From NCBI RefSeq assembly GCF_040207125.1, contig NZ_CP157940.1, positions 3,162,001-3,226,000 of the forward strand: a stretch of 64,000 nucleotides of DNA, in the 5' to 3' direction. Below, in pieces: positions 1-9,857 of this stretch. The position numbers and the translations under genes are program-made. Every line of letters starts with the position of its first letter. Position 1 is the first letter of the stretch. This stretch comes from Lacrimispora sp. BS-2 (lineage in GTDB: Bacteria > Bacillota > Clostridia > Lachnospirales > Lachnospiraceae). The notes under the pieces were generated by a model that made no database searches, was not told the origin of the DNA, and was given only the letters and a program-made list of their open reading frames with translations.

Positions 1-1218
1 GGAGTCCAGTTCTGTCTTTATCATGGCACAGGCTTCATCCACTAAGTCAATGGCCTTATCCGGCAGAAAACGCTCGCTGATATAACGGTCAGACAAAGTC
101 GCCGCCGACACCAGGGCAGAGTCCGTGATTTTTACTCCATGGTAGACCTCATACCTTTCTTTCAGTCCCCTTAATATGGAAATGGTATCCTCCACCGTAG
201 GTTCGTCGACCATGACCGGCTGGAACCGCCGTTCCAAAGCCTGATCCTTTTCAATATACTGGCGGTATTCATCCAGTGTGGTAGCGCCGATGCAGTGAAG
301 CTCGCCTCTTGCAAGCATGGGCTTTAACATATTGCCCGCATCCATGGAACCTTCTGTCTTGCCTGCCCCTACAATGGTATGAAGCTCATCGATAAACAAA
401 ATGATCTGGCCGTCGCTCTTCTTCACTTCATCAAGAACTGCCTTTAAACGTTCCTCAAATTCTCCCCGGTACTTGGCGCCTGCTAACAGTGCTCCCATGT
501 CAAGGGCGAACAGTTTTTTATCCTTTAATCCATCCGGCACATCACCCCGGACAATCCTTTGGGCCAGGCCTTCTACTACGGCAGTTTTACCGACTCCAGG
601 CTCACCGATTAAGACCGGGTTGTTCTTCGTCTTTCTGGAAAGAATACGAACCACATTCCGGATCTCGCTGTCCCGTCCGATCACCGGGTCCAATTTCTGG
701 TCCCTGGCCCGCTCCACCATATCAAAGCCGTATTTGGTAAGGGTATCGTAAGTGGCCTCCGGGTTGTCATTTACAACCCGCTGGTTTCCTCTTACCGTGG
801 AAAGAGCCTGTAAAAAGCTTTCCTTAGTTATGCCATAACTTCGGAACAATTCCTTTACCGCCTTAGATGGCTGCTTTAGCATGGCTAAAAACAGATGCTC
901 TACGGAAACGTATTCATCTCCCATGGCCTTTGCTTCATCCTCGGCGCTTATTAAGACCTTATTTAATTCATTGCTGATATAAAGCTGTCCTCCCCTGACC
1001 TTGGGAAGTTTTTCAATTGCCTGAGCTGTTTCATTTAAGAACTGCTCTTTTTGTATATTCATCTTGGTAATGAGCTTCAAAATCAGGCTGTCTTCAATGG
1101 TGAGAAGACTGTACAGCATGTGTTCCTGTTCTATTTGCTGGTTCCCATATTCATATGCAAGTTTTTCGCAATTCTGGACAGCTTCCATAGATTTTTGCGT
1201 AAATTTATTGATGTTCAT
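1..1218 (-). CDS. clpB: ATP-dependent chaperone ClpB, N-terminal 406 residues (runs off window)
   Basis: This is the start of a Clp/Hsp100 disaggregase, a cytoplasmic hexameric AAA+ ATPase that rescues aggregated protein with DnaK. Reading from position 1218 gives a Clp N-terminal double repeat (about residues 1-145). NBD1 follows, with Walker A GEPGVGKT near residue 204 and Walker B-type FIDELH near residue 273. The gene is open to the window edge, so the M-domain and NBD2 are not seen. The start ATG has a GGAGG ribosome site 5-10 bases upstream and a sigma-A promoter 60-90 bases upstream. ClpC is the main alternative. The N-terminal domain and the absence of linked ctsR/mcsAB genes favour ClpB, but the missing M-domain would decide it. 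Confidence 0.88.
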   Translation of the reverse strand, partial: MNINKFTQKSMEAVQNCEKLAYEYGNQQIEQEHMLYSLLTIEDSLILKLITKMNIQKEQFLNETAQAIEKLPKVRGGQLYISNELNKVLISAEDEAKAMGDEYVSVEHLFLAMLKQPSKAVKELFRSYGITKESFLQALSTVRGNQRVVNDNPEATYDTLTKYGFDMVERARDQKLDPVIGRDSEIRNVVRILSRKTKNNPVLIGEPGVGKTAVVEGLAQRIVRGDVPDGLKDKKLFALDMGALLAGAKYRGEFEERLKAVLDEVKKSDGQIILFIDELHTIVGAGKTEGSMDAGNMLKPMLARGELHCIGATTLDEYRQYIEKDQALERRFQPVMVDEPTVEDTISILRGLKERYEVYHGVKITDSALVSAATLSDRYISERFLPDKAIDLVDEACAMIKTELDS

Positions 1219-1277
1219 AATAGCTTCCTCCTTTTTCTCCGAATATGTAAAAATATTGCTTCACCTGTTCTATATGT

Positions 1278-1306
1278 AATATAACAAATAGTTTTTCATG
1301 TGTCAA
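1278..1306 (-). promoter_or_regulatory. sigma-A promoter of clpB
   Basis: Minus-strand TTGACA (1301-1306) and TATATT (1278-1283) are separated by exactly 17 bases, about 60 bases upstream of the clpB start. No CIRCE inverted repeat or obvious CtsR box was seen around it. Confidence 0.75.
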
Positions 1307-1439
1307 GATATTTTTCTCCGGATTCCAACAGAATTCAAACAAAAATCATGCAGTTTTCTTCCCTGCATTGTGTTCCAGACCCCTCGCCTATACTCAAAGC
1401 AGTGATCCTTATTTCCTTAATTCAGGAGGTGACGCTTTT

Positions 1440-1658
1440 ATGAAAAATCTTTCCCGCTGCAGGCCGATACACCAGGGAGCAGCAGTAACTGCTGTTTCCC
1501 TGTTTTTTTTGCATCCACAGTTCCCATTGACAGCTTTGCCCACACAAAGGATGTATTATAACCCAAATTCCGATGGCCTACTCGGACTTATGGCTGTAAG
1601 CCGGGTTGTTGATGGCTCTTATGTGGCTGCAAACGGGCGCATGGATGAAATCAGGTAG
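1440..1658 (+). CDS. small protein of 72 residues, function unknown
   Basis: The reason to keep this short frame is its ribosome site: AGGAGGTGA lies 6 bases before the ATG. The predicted protein starts MKNLSRCRPIHQG and then has a short hydrophobic stretch (AAVTAVSLFFLHP), so it could be a secreted or membrane peptide. The rest resembles no family I recognise. It is followed by a bidirectional terminator at 1705-1749. It is the only plus-strand gene between clpB and the LysR gene. It could be a real small protein or a decayed fragment; coding confidence is low. Confidence 0.35.
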   Translation: MKNLSRCRPIHQGAAVTAVSLFFLHPQFPLTALPTQRMYYNPNSDGLLGLMAVSRVVDGSYVAANGRMDEIR

Positions 1659-1704
1659 TTCGCTGAAGGAATATGCAAGCATATTCGCCTGGCTCATTGC
1701 CTGC

Positions 1705-1749
1705 AAAAAAAGAGCAGCGCTGCTTAAGAAACAGGCACTGCTCTTTTTC
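1705..1749. terminator. bidirectional rho-independent terminator
   Basis: AAAAAGAGCAG and CTGCTCTTTTT form an inverted repeat around a short loop, with A and T runs on either side. It can therefore serve both the short plus-strand frame and the minus-strand LysR gene that converge here. Confidence 0.75.
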
Positions 1750-1844
1750 TGTATTCATGATTCCGGTTTTTAACCCTTCCTTGTTTCTAACCTCGGTGCA
1801 TTTATTTTTCGGTTCAGTATATCATACCCAGACAGTCAGTACAA

Positions 1845-2771
1845 TTATTCTTTTGGAATGTCTGAAGGGGCGGTCCCTGCGCACTCCTGCTCCATTCTTT
1901 GAACCAGCTCAATAAATGCCTTCATCTCCCTGCTGATCCATTTATCCCTGTGATAGACCATCTGTCTCCATGTCTGCAAGTGAAAATCCTTCATTTTAAG
2001 AGGCGTTAAAATTCCCTCCTCAATATCCCTGCAAATGGTGAACTCCGGTAGAAAAGAGATTCCCGCATTGCTGCGAAGAAGCTTGATGATGAATTCCGTA
2101 TTGCCGATTTCCAGAAAGGGATGAACCTTTTTTCCGTAAGCTGCCAGGTACTGTTCCAGCATAAGCCGGTAACTGGCATCCTTTTCCGTAAGGATCATTG
2201 GCTGTGAAATGACCTGGTCAATGGTAAGACCTGGTTCTATTCCAAAGGGATGGTTCTTGGAAGCGGCAAAAATAATGTCTTCAGGCTCTTCCATCACCTT
2301 TACCCATTTTGAATCATACATGCGTTTATCAAGGAAATACACCAGGTCAATGGTATTATGGTTCATCATGGTAAGAAGAGCCCCAGGGGAATCCACCACA
2401 ATGCTTACGGTGGCCTGGGGATAAAGACGGTGGAACTCCTGTATGAGAGGTGGAAACAGGGTGGAACAGATAGATTCTATGGTCCCGATCACCAGCCTTC
2501 CCGTAAGCTCCGAAGATACGGATAAAATGTTTTTTGCATGGTTTAAGTTCTTCACCACATCAGCCGCATATTCATAAAAAGTTTCCCCCTCATGGGTCAG
2601 GGTCGTCTGCTTCCCGATCCTGTCAAACAAATGGACATTTAATTCCTTTTCCAGCTGTTTGATCTGTACAGTGACAGCTGCCTGGGAATACCCCAGCTTT
2701 TCAGCCGCCTTACAAAAGCTTTTCTTGTTAGCCACCTCTAAAAATGTCTTTATTTCCCGAAGCTCCATCAT
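1845..2771 (-). CDS. LysR-family transcriptional regulator
   Basis: The protein has an N-terminal winged helix-turn-helix (first 60 residues; SQAAVTVQIKQLEKEL is the recognition region), then a LysR substrate-binding domain to about residue 300. Such regulators bind a co-inducer and usually control a divergently transcribed gene, here the cysteine desulfidase gene 168 bases away. The start chosen is the ATG-ATG pair after an AAAGGAG site. A longer frame from an upstream TTG would put the ribosome site inside the gene. By context it may sense cysteine or a related sulfur amino acid; this is inference. Confidence 0.85.
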   Translation of the reverse strand: MMELREIKTFLEVANKKSFCKAAEKLGYSQAAVTVQIKQLEKELNVHLFDRIGKQTTLTHEGETFYEYAADVVKNLNHAKNILSVSSELTGRLVIGTIESICSTLFPPLIQEFHRLYPQATVSIVVDSPGALLTMMNHNTIDLVYFLDKRMYDSKWVKVMEEPEDIIFAASKNHPFGIEPGLTIDQVISQPMILTEKDASYRLMLEQYLAAYGKKVHPFLEIGNTEFIIKLLRSNAGISFLPEFTICRDIEEGILTPLKMKDFHLQTWRQMVYHRDKWISREMKAFIELVQRMEQECAGTAPSDIPKE

Positions 2772-2939
2772 TAAAACTCCTTTCTTCAATCAATTTAAAA
2801 ATATTAAACGTTATCTTAAAAACATTAAATTTTACATCCATGTTTTTATATGGTACATTATAAACGAAGAGAAATCAATGCTTATTTACAGGCTGTTTTT
2901 GAAAATTAATAACAATTTCAGAAAGGAATTGATGTTCAT
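2772..2939. promoter_or_regulatory. divergent LysR/desulfidase control region
   Basis: This 168-base AT-rich spacer separates two divergent genes. On the plus strand TTTACA and TACATT stand 17 bases apart, a plausible promoter for the desulfidase. Next to it are repeated ATTAAA/TTTAA blocks between about 2795 and 2835 that could form LysR contact sites. The assignment is tentative. Confidence 0.45.
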
Positions 2940-4214
2940 ATGGAGAAGGCAAGTAATAAATACCGTGCCTATGTGCAGATATTAAAGGAAGAACTGGTTC
3001 CAGCCATGGGATGTACCGAACCGGTGGCCCTGGCTTATGCTGCTGCAGTGGCCAGAAAAACACTGGGGGAAATGCCTGACAAAGTGGTGGTGGGCGCCAG
3101 CGGAAGCATTATTAAGAACGTGAAATCCGTGATCGTTCCCAACACAGGCCATTTAAAGGGCATTCCTGCGGCAATAGCGGCAGGGATTGTGGCGGGGAAT
3201 CCGGAAAGAGAGCTGGAGGTCATTGCAGAGGTCTCGCCGGAGCAGATGATACAGATGAGAGATTTTATGAAGGAAAAGGAGATCACAGTAGAACACCTGA
3301 ACCAGGGGATTAATTTTGACATCCTTGTTACCCTGTATAAGGGTGCTTCCTTCAGCAGGGTGCGCATTGCCAATTACCACACCAACATCGTTCTCATTGA
3401 AAAGGATGGAACCATACTAAAGTATAAGGAAACTGCTTTAGAAGAAGAGCCTCTGACTGACCGGAATTTGCTCAATATGGAGGATATCTGGGACTTTATC
3501 AATACCGTGGACATCGACCACATCCGGGATATCCTGGACCGTCAGATCCGGTACAACTGGGCCATTGCCGAAGAAGGGCTTAAGGAAAACTATGGTGCCA
3601 ATATCGGCAAGGTACTCCTTAATAATTCCGGAAATGACCTGGCCGTTAAGGCAAAGGCAATGGCGGCGGCAGCTTCCGATGCCCGCATGAACGGCTGCGA
3701 ACTTCCGGTAGTTATCAATTCCGGAAGCGGAAATCAGGGGATCACCGTTTCCGTGCCTGTTATGGTATATGCAAAAGCGTTAAAGGTCAGTGATGAAAAA
3801 ATGTACCGGGCCCTGGCCTTATCCAACCTGGCCGCCATTCACCAGAAAACCCCCATCGGCAGATTATCAGCCTATTGTGGTGCCGTCAATGCAGGAGCAG
3901 GGGCCGGAGCCGGAATTGCCTATCTCTGCGGAGGCGGCTATGAGGAAGTCATCCATACCATAGTCAATGCCCTGGCCATTGTTTCCGGGATTGTATGCGA
4001 TGGAGCAAAATCCTCCTGCGCCGCAAAGATCGCCTCTTCCATTGAAGCCGGGATTTTGGGTTACAATATGTACGTGCAGGGCCAGCAGTTCTTTGACGGC
4101 GACGGGATCGTCACCAAAGGCGTGGAAGCCACCCTTAGAAACGTTGGAAGACTGGGGAAAGAAGGGATGAGGGAAACTAACGAAGAGATTATCCGGATCA
4201 TGATAGGGGGATAA
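2940..4214 (+). CDS. cyuA: L-cysteine desulfidase / UPF0597-family iron-sulfur protein
   Basis: The 424-residue protein belongs to the UPF0597/CyuA (YhaM) family. Known members are cytoplasmic [4Fe-4S] enzymes that split L-cysteine into pyruvate, ammonia and sulfide; some act on serine-like substrates. The family signature GCTEP is near residue 25, and a second cysteine pair (CDGAKSSC) is near residues 352-359; these are the expected cluster ligands. Glycine-rich GASGSIIKNVKSV and NSGSGNQGI match the serine-dehydratase-like fold. The ATG follows AGAAAGGA at a somewhat long spacing. Divergent pairing with a LysR regulator suggests substrate-induced cysteine catabolism. Length is typical and all motifs are intact. 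Confidence 0.82.
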   Translation: MEKASNKYRAYVQILKEELVPAMGCTEPVALAYAAAVARKTLGEMPDKVVVGASGSIIKNVKSVIVPNTGHLKGIPAAIAAGIVAGNPERELEVIAEVSPEQMIQMRDFMKEKEITVEHLNQGINFDILVTLYKGASFSRVRIANYHTNIVLIEKDGTILKYKETALEEEPLTDRNLLNMEDIWDFINTVDIDHIRDILDRQIRYNWAIAEEGLKENYGANIGKVLLNNSGNDLAVKAKAMAAAASDARMNGCELPVVINSGSGNQGITVSVPVMVYAKALKVSDEKMYRALALSNLAAIHQKTPIGRLSAYCGAVNAGAGAGAGIAYLCGGGYEEVIHTIVNALAIVSGIVCDGAKSSCAAKIASSIEAGILGYNMYVQGQQFFDGDGIVTKGVEATLRNVGRLGKEGMRETNEEIIRIMIGG

Positions 4215-4301
4215 GAAGAGTCTTCCAAAATTTCCCATATGGTTCCATTACAGCTACAATATAGAAGGGGGCGTTGCAAAATAGATGTAAAAATCATCTA
4301 T

Positions 4302-4320
4302 GGAGCAGCGCTCCTTTTTT
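4302..4320 (+). terminator. terminator after cyuA
   Basis: GGAGC-AGC-GCTCC is followed directly by TTTTTT, about 90 bases after the cyuA stop. Confidence 0.7.
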
Positions 4321-4332
4321 ACTCTAAAATAC

Positions 4333-4362
4333 GAATGGCAGGTTCCGAAGAACCTGCCATTC
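4333..4362 (-). terminator. perfect 13-bp hairpin with cUUCGg loop, likely 3' end of the prfA transcript
   Basis: The two 13-base arms (4333-4345 and 4350-4362) are exactly complementary. Read on the minus strand the loop is C(TTCG)G, an exceptionally stable RNA tetraloop. The following minus-strand bases are GTATTTTAG, a weak U-rich tract. It lies downstream of the prfA operon and probably terminates it or protects its 3' end. Confidence 0.6.
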
Positions 4363-4468
4363 ATGGTATAATAAGATATGACTAGTAAATTAATATACCA
4401 AAGGAATTATACCGAATTATCGGGAGTTTATCAACTAAAACTTCCTCTTTTAGACTTTATCCGCTACA

Positions 4469-4639
4469 TTACTTAACGATCTTAAAGGCATCTCCATACA
4501 TTTCCCACTCAAGAGGTTTGTTTAAGAAGTAATTCTCTTCTTTCAGGAATTTCCTTTGAGCAATTGTTCTGCTTAAATCTTCATGGGTTCCATTTAAGAA
4601 TCCTTTGCAAAGCTGGAAAGCACCGTAAATCCGGTATTT
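4469..4639 (-). pseudogene. 56-codon open frame in phase after the prfA stop; probable 3' gene remnant
   Basis: Directly after the prfA TAA the same frame stays open for 56 codons (KYRIYGAFQLCKGF... to ...EMYGDAFKIVK) and ends at TAA 4469-4471. The composition is protein-like (aromatic, acidic and basic residues spread as in a folded domain). There is no start codon with a ribosome site, so it is not an independent gene as it stands. It may be the 3' end of a gene whose front was deleted and happens to be in phase with prfA, or a readthrough extension. I do not recognise the family. Confidence 0.4.
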
Positions 4640-5716
4640 TTACGCCTCTTCATTCAGCTTGCTTAAGCGCACAGCCTGGTCTGCCGCAATGAGAGAATCC
4701 AGAAGTTCCTGAATGCCCCCATCCATAATGGAATCGATCTTATAAAGAGTAAGCTTGATCCTGTGATCCGTTACACGGCCCTGAGGAAAATTATAGGTCC
4801 GGATCTTTTCGGAACGGTCTCCCGTACCGATCTGGCTTCTTCTTTCCTCTGCCTCTGAATTCTGCCGTTTCTCCAACTCCAGGTCATAAAGCTTGGAACG
4901 CAACAACCGAAAGGCCTTTTCCTTATTCTGAAGCTGTGACTTTTCTGTCTGGCTGTAAATCACGATTCCTGTAGGCATGTGAGTCAGACGAACGGCTGAG
5001 TCGGTCGTATTTACACACTGTCCGCCGTTTCCGGAAGCACGCATTACATCGATTCTCACATCCTTATCTTCAATCACTATATCAAACTCTTCTACCTCAG
5101 GCATAACTGCCACGGTAGCCGTGGAGGTGTGGATTCTTCCTCCGCTCTCTGTCTCCGGTACCCGCTGTACCCGGTGAACGCCGCTTTCGTATTTCATCTT
5201 GGAATAAGCGCCCTTGCCTGTAATCATGGCAACCACTTCTTTAAAACCGCCGATTCCGCTTTCATTGACGCTGATCAGTTCTACCTTCCAATGATTGCTT
5301 TCCGCATAATTTACATACATGCGGTAAAGCTGGGAAGCAAACAGGGCCGCTTCGTCACCGCCTGCTCCGGCACGGATTTCCAGAATTATATTCTTATCGT
5401 CATTAGGGTCCTTAGGTAAAAGTAAGATCTTAAGCTCCTGCTCCAGCGCCTCGATCTGCTTCTTGGCATCGGATAATTCCTCTTTTGCCATCTCCCGCAT
5501 CTCCTCGTCGCTCTCTTCCTCCAGAAGAGCCAGGCTGTCTTCCACGGTCTGCTTTGCTTTCTTATACTGGGTATAAGTCTCTACTAAGTCTGCCAGATCC
5601 GCCTGCTCCTTCATCAGCTTTCGAAACCGGTTCTGATCCTCTATTACGGAAGGATTGTTAAGCTCCTGCATCAATTCTTCATAATGTATTAAAATATCAT
5701 CTAATCTATCAAACAT
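4640..5716 (-). CDS. prfA: peptide chain release factor 1
   Basis: Class I release factor that recognises UAA/UAG and triggers peptide release on the ribosome; 358 residues, normal length. The PxT anticodon-like motif appears as VPETES near residue 185. The catalytic GGQ, methylated by PrmC, is near residue 229 within [16 protein letters not shown]. An N-terminal coiled-coil region precedes them. The start MFDRLDD is preceded by AGGAGG; a frame reading further upstream has no support. It is the last gene of the rho-rpmE-DUF1385-prmC-prfA series, 49 bases after prmC, so the factor and its methyltransferase are made together. Confidence 0.96.
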   Translation of the reverse strand: MFDRLDDILIHYEELMQELNNPSVIEDQNRFRKLMKEQADLADLVETYTQYKKAKQTVEDSLALLEEESDEEMREMAKEELSDAKKQIEALEQELKILLLPKDPNDDKNIILEIRAGAGGDEAALFASQLYRMYVNYAESNHWKVELISVNESGIGGFKEVVAMITGKGAYSKMKYESGVHRVQRVPETESGGRIHTSTATVAVMPEVEEFDIVIEDKDVRIDVMRASGNGGQCVNTTDSAVRLTHMPTGIVIYSQTEKSQLQNKEKAFRLLRSKLYDLELEKRQNSEAEERRSQIGTGDRSEKIRTYNFPQGRVTDHRIKLTLYKIDSIMDGGIQELLDSLIAADQAVRLSKLNEEA

Positions 5717-5765
5717 TGATAACCTCCTGAAATTCGGGGAAATGACTGCCATAAGTCCGCAGTGC

Positions 5766-6632
5766 TCATTGCTTTCGTGCACAGACCACGCGGTCCAGCC
5801 CCACCGCATCCTTGACTACCCGGATTTCTTCAAAGCCGGCGTCCTTTAATAAATCGTTTACAGCCTCTCCCTGGTCATAGCCGATTTCAAAATAAACTGC
5901 TCCTCCATGAACCAGATGATGGCGGCTTTCCAACGCAAGCCTTCTGTAAAAATACAAGCCGTCTTCCTTCCCGTCAAGGGCCAGCATGGGTTCGAAATCC
6001 CGGACTTCCGGCTGCAGTCCTTCTATTATTTTTGTTGGAATATAGGGGGGATTTGACACGATCACATCAAATTTCTTCTGATCTTCTAGTGAAGCAAATA
6101 AATCGCTTTCTATCAGTGTGATCTTTCCATCTCCCAAAAGCTTTCCTGCATTTTTTTCCGCTACCTTAAGGGCTTCCCTGGAAATATCCACGGCAGTCAC
6201 ACGGTCTAATACGCCAAGCTTTGCCAGGCTGATGGCAATGCAGCCGCTTCCCGTACACATATCCAGTACTTCCGGTTTCTTTCCCTTATAATCTTTTAAG
6301 ACCAGTTCCACCAGAGTTTCCGTATCCTGTCTTGGAATCAGCACATGTTCATTTACCAAAAACTCAAGGCCCATGAACTCCCGGCTTCCTGTAATCTGAT
6401 GGAGAGGGATCCTTTTTGAACGTTTCTCTATCATGGACCGGTATTCTGAAACGGCCTCCAGAGAAAAGTCCTCATCCGGAAGCCTCCTGTTCCTGTCCAT
6501 AAGAAAATGTACCATATCTGTATGAAACGCCTCAAAAAGTAAGTATCTGGAATCAAGAGCGGCCTCTTCCACACCTGCCTTTGACAGCTCCAACTCCCCT
6601 TCTTCCAATAAAAGCTGTAGCGTCAGATTCAT
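5766..6632 (-). CDS. prmC: protein-(glutamine-N5) methyltransferase, release factor-specific
   Basis: PrmC/HemK methylates the glutamine of the GGQ motif in RF1 and RF2 using S-adenosylmethionine. The 288-residue protein has an N-terminal helical domain, SAM-binding motif I ([15 protein letters not shown]) in the middle, and the diagnostic NPPY (SNPPYIP) near residue 190. Its ATG overlaps the stop of the upstream DUF1385 gene by 4 bases (ATGA), indicating translational coupling. prfA follows, which is the usual arrangement. Confidence 0.95.
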   Translation of the reverse strand: MNLTLQLLLEEGELELSKAGVEEAALDSRYLLFEAFHTDMVHFLMDRNRRLPDEDFSLEAVSEYRSMIEKRSKRIPLHQITGSREFMGLEFLVNEHVLIPRQDTETLVELVLKDYKGKKPEVLDMCTGSGCIAISLAKLGVLDRVTAVDISREALKVAEKNAGKLLGDGKITLIESDLFASLEDQKKFDVIVSNPPYIPTKIIEGLQPEVRDFEPMLALDGKEDGLYFYRRLALESRHHLVHGGAVYFEIGYDQGEAVNDLLKDAGFEEIRVVKDAVGLDRVVCARKQ

Positions 6633-7573
6633 GCTTTCTTCTCCGGAAAATTCTTGTTAAGAAATGCCCTCCAGTCAAACACAGCTTCAACAGAAGCAAT
6701 GCCCACCTGGATCATATCATCGTCCGGCTCCTTGGTGGTCAGCCCCTGCATCCACATGCCCGGACGGCTTAATAAATCCACCAGCTTTGAATCACTGCGC
6801 CCTGCCAGGCGCAAAAATTCATAGGATACTCCGGCGATCACCGGAATCAGTACAATCCTGCTGAGAACCCGAAGGGGCAGAGTTTCCACTCTCACCACTA
6901 TGAAGAACAGAATGCTGATGATCATAACGATCAGCAGAAAGCTGGTTCCGCAGCGTTTATGTTCCTTGGAACTGCTTCTGACATTATCCACAGTAAGCGG
7001 GAGGCCGTGCTCCAGGCAGTTGATGCACTTATGTTCTGCTCCATGATACATAAAAGTCCGCCGGATATCCTCCATGCGCGAAACCAGACCAATGTAGGCA
7101 ATAAAGATTCCGATCCGGATCACCCCTTCCAGAATGGCCATAACTGTCTGGGATTTAATATAATTTTTAAATATGTTGGCGAGAAACATGGGTAATACCA
7201 TGAAAATCAGAATGGCCATGACCACGGAAAATACCATGATCATGCTCATCAATGCCTTTTCCATCTTTTCTCCAAATAGCCGTTCCAGCAGTTTTTCAAA
7301 TCCGGAAGGCTCCATGTTCTCCTCATCGTCCTCAAAAAAGCTGGCCGAAAAGGTCAAAGCCCTCATACCTAACACCATGGAATCAACAAAGCTGAATATT
7401 CCTCTGATAAAAGGCAGAGAAAAAAGCTTCACCTTTTCTCCCATGCTAACATAAGTATCTTTTTTCACTTCAATGGTTCCGTCCGGCTTGCGGACTGCTG
7501 TGGCATACTCATCCCCGTTTTTCATCATAACGCCTTCAATCACGGCCTGTCCGCCGATTCCTGAATACTTCAT
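6629..7573 (-). CDS. DUF1385 (YqhQ-like) membrane protein
   Basis: A 314-residue integral membrane protein of the DUF1385 family; its biochemical role is not established. It begins MKYSGIGGQAVIEGVMMK, the conserved N-terminal signature. Two groups of hydrophobic segments follow, with the conserved YHGAEHKCINCLEHG between them and a KRCGTSFLL block. The start was chosen at the ATG after GAGAGGTGG; an upstream in-frame ATG would add 16 residues with no ribosome site. It is commonly found just upstream of prmC-prfA in Clostridia, as here, and overlaps prmC by 4 bases. Confidence 0.88.
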   Translation of the reverse strand: MKYSGIGGQAVIEGVMMKNGDEYATAVRKPDGTIEVKKDTYVSMGEKVKLFSLPFIRGIFSFVDSMVLGMRALTFSASFFEDDEENMEPSGFEKLLERLFGEKMEKALMSMIMVFSVVMAILIFMVLPMFLANIFKNYIKSQTVMAILEGVIRIGIFIAYIGLVSRMEDIRRTFMYHGAEHKCINCLEHGLPLTVDNVRSSSKEHKRCGTSFLLIVMIISILFFIVVRVETLPLRVLSRIVLIPVIAGVSYEFLRLAGRSDSKLVDLLSRPGMWMQGLTTKEPDDDMIQVGIASVEAVFDWRAFLNKNFPEKKA

Positions 7574-7689
7574 ACGCCAAACCACCTCTCTGTTTAAAAT
7601 GGAAGCTTTACACTTGTTCAAATCCCAAAAAAGGCTGAGCTAAAGTGTTTCCACCAAACTCAACCTTCTCTTTGCCCCTGATATAATAA

Positions 7690-7826
7690 GGAAGTTCCAT
7701 GCGTCCAATGAGCACATAGAACGGCTGATTTCCTGAATTCATGAAGGAAGTCCGATTCACCTGGCGGCTCATCGAACGAATAATTTACAAATTCAGGCTG
7801 CACAACCCTTGCCTTCAATAAGTAAA
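7690..7826 (-). repeat. intergenic two-hairpin repeat, copy A, plus a degenerate half copy
   Basis: Starting at the rpmE stop codon, the minus strand folds AATTTAC.../...GTAAATT around GGC...GCC, then carries the family core CGTTCG...CGAATCGGACTTC. The same layout recurs at 44811-44895, 46413-46502 and 49366-49452. A second, partial copy (GAACGGCTGATTTCCTGAATTC, read on the plus strand) lies immediately downstream at about 7690-7745, so this locus looks like a tandem insertion. The rest of the rpmE-DUF1385 spacer holds nothing else obvious. Confidence 0.6.
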
Positions 7827-8036
7827 TTATGCTTCAGCCTTAACGCCATATTTACGATTGAATTTATCAATACGTCCACGAGCGGAAGCAGCTTTCTGCT
7901 GACCGGTGTAGAATGAATGGCATTTAGAACAAACCTCTACGTGGATATCTTCCTTTGTAGAACCAGTTACGAATTCATTACCACAGTTGCAAACAACTTT
8001 TGCCTGATAGTAATTTGGATGGATTCCCTCTTTCAT
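7827..8036 (-). CDS. rpmE: 50S ribosomal protein L31
   Basis: A 69-residue L31 starting [16 protein letters not shown]. Four cysteines (CNC near residues 16-18, and CSKC near 36-39) mark the zinc-binding (C+) form, used when zinc is sufficient. The ATG sits 6 bases after TGAGGTG; an in-frame GTG just upstream falls inside that ribosome site. It lies between rho and the DUF1385-prmC-prfA genes. Confidence 0.95.
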   Translation of the reverse strand: MKEGIHPNYYQAKVVCNCGNEFVTGSTKEDIHVEVCSKCHSFYTGQQKAASARGRIDKFNRKYGVKAEA

Positions 8037-8171
8037 GATTTTCACCTCACATACTTTGATTTCTATTAAATCGCAGTCCGTAAACCGACTTTGTCTAATA
8101 AACAGCTTACATAGTATAACATAGAAATTTTTTTAATGCAAGTATTTATTTCTATAAAAAACCCGTATTCT

Positions 8172-9779
8172 CTAGAAAAAGCGCATTTTTTTGGAGGTTT
8201 CCACGAATTCCCTGTTGTTTCTTGTCCTTGAGAATAAGTCCAGTATTTTCTCCACCGCATCTTCCGGTTTCAGGGTATTGGTAGCCTTCCGGACGATGTC
8301 AACCGCTTCTGCTTCTTCCCTGATAAGCAGCAGGTCATCCCTTCTGGTACCGGATTTAAGAATGTCAATGGCAGGGAAAATTCTCTTCTCAGACAGCTTC
8401 CGGTCAAGAACCAGTTCCATGTTGCCGGTACCCTTAAATTCCTCATAAATAACGTCATCCATACGGCTGCCCGTATCCACAAGAGCGGTGGCAAGAACGG
8501 TTAAGCTGCCTCCCTCTCTCATATTTCTGGCGGCACCAAAGAAACGCTTGGGCATATGAAGGGCGGCCGGATCTAAACCGCCGGATAAGGTACGGCCGCT
8601 GGGAGCCACCGTTAAGTTATAGGCTCTTGCCAGACGGGTAATGCTGTCTAACAGGATCACCACATCCCGGCCATGCTCAACAAGGCGCTTGGCCCTTTCG
8701 ATCACCATTTCCGATACTCTCTTATGGCGGTCCGGCAGCTCATCAAAGGTGGAGTAGAGCACTTCCACATTATTACCGGTAATGGATTCCTTAATATCTG
8801 TAACCTCCTCAGGACGCTCATCGATCAATAGAATCATGAGATGGATCTCCGGGTGGTTTACGGTTATGGCCTTTGCCACCTCCTTAAGCAGGGTGGTTTT
8901 TCCTGCCTTTGGCGGAGAAACGATCATACCTCTCTGCCCCTTACCAATGGGAGCTAAAAGATCCAGGACACGCATGGCAGTGTTATTTTTCCCTCCATGT
9001 GTCTCCATATGAAGTCTTTCATCCGGGAATATTGGAATCATATTTTCAAAGTTAGGACGGCGTTCCGCCGCACTGGTGGGGTAGCCGTTGATGTTCTTTA
9101 CATATAGGAGGGCGGCAAACTTTTCCGCAGCCGTCTTCACTCTGCGGCTTCCGTGAATGATGTCTCCTGTTTTCATGTTAAACCGGCGGATCTGGGAAGG
9201 AGCTACATAGACGTCATTTTCACCTGGAAGATAGTTTTCACAGCGGATAAAGCCAAAGCCATCAGGCATGACCTCCAGAATTCCATGAGCCTCAATACCG
9301 CTGTCTAACTCCTGCAGTTCAGGACTTGGCTGAAAATCACCTCTAGGCTCCTCCGTAATTGATTCCGGCCTTGCCTCATTTCTGGCAGAAGACTCTGGGC
9401 TGCTTCCCTGTGAAGGACGGTAGCCTGAGGACCTTTGCTGTCCTTCCGGACGATAGGAACGGACAACGGTCTTCCTTTGGTTTCCGCCCGTTGACTGCAT
9501 CTGCTGATCCATATTCATCTGTCCCTGCTGGCTTACCGTATCCGGCTGAGGCTGGGCCTGAGGGGCCGGCTGGGGCGTAACAGGCTTAGAAACCTCTTTT
9601 TTTACTGCCTCCGCCTTTTCTGCTGAAACATTCTCCGGCGAAGCAGGAACCTCCTCTCCCTTTTCGCAAAGTAAATCTATAATTTCAGCTTTTCGCATGG
9701 AGCTGCATCCCTTGATTCCCTGGGCTTTGGCAAGCTCTTTTAATTCCGCTAACGGCAATGTTTGTAATTTTTCACGCAT
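8172..9779 (-). CDS. rho: transcription termination factor Rho with Q/P-rich N-terminal insertion
   Basis: Hexameric RNA helicase/ATPase that ends transcription. At 535 residues it is longer than the 420-residue minimal Rho. After the N-terminal Rho domain ([17 protein letters not shown]), residues about 50-150 are low complexity and rich in Q, P, S and R. The cold-shock-type RNA-binding domain ([13 protein letters not shown]) follows near residue 172. Walker A ([10 protein letters not shown]) is near residue 286, with the Walker B/Q-loop region after it and the R-loop motif [12 protein letters not shown]. The start was placed at the ATG 6 bases after AAGGAG. A longer frame (MKENN) puts that site inside the gene. 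Followed by rpmE. Confidence 0.95.
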   Translation of the reverse strand: MREKLQTLPLAELKELAKAQGIKGCSSMRKAEIIDLLCEKGEEVPASPENVSAEKAEAVKKEVSKPVTPQPAPQAQPQPDTVSQQGQMNMDQQMQSTGGNQRKTVVRSYRPEGQQRSSGYRPSQGSSPESSARNEARPESITEEPRGDFQPSPELQELDSGIEAHGILEVMPDGFGFIRCENYLPGENDVYVAPSQIRRFNMKTGDIIHGSRRVKTAAEKFAALLYVKNINGYPTSAAERRPNFENMIPIFPDERLHMETHGGKNNTAMRVLDLLAPIGKGQRGMIVSPPKAGKTTLLKEVAKAITVNHPEIHLMILLIDERPEEVTDIKESITGNNVEVLYSTFDELPDRHKRVSEMVIERAKRLVEHGRDVVILLDSITRLARAYNLTVAPSGRTLSGGLDPAALHMPKRFFGAARNMREGGSLTVLATALVDTGSRMDDVIYEEFKGTGNMELVLDRKLSEKRIFPAIDILKSGTRRDDLLLIREEAEAVDIVRKATNTLKPEDAVEKILDLFSRTRNNREFVETSKKMRFF

Positions 9780-9857
9780 ATTATTCTCCTTCATGATTCC
9801 TTATAACAGTTGTTTCGTAATCTTGGGAATGCTTCACGATAGAATATCGCAACAGAT

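Noticed and set aside
1673..1915. Plus-strand 80-residue frame near the clpB/LysR spacer
   Set aside because: Runs through the terminator at 1705-1749 and into the end of the LysR gene; no ribosome site.
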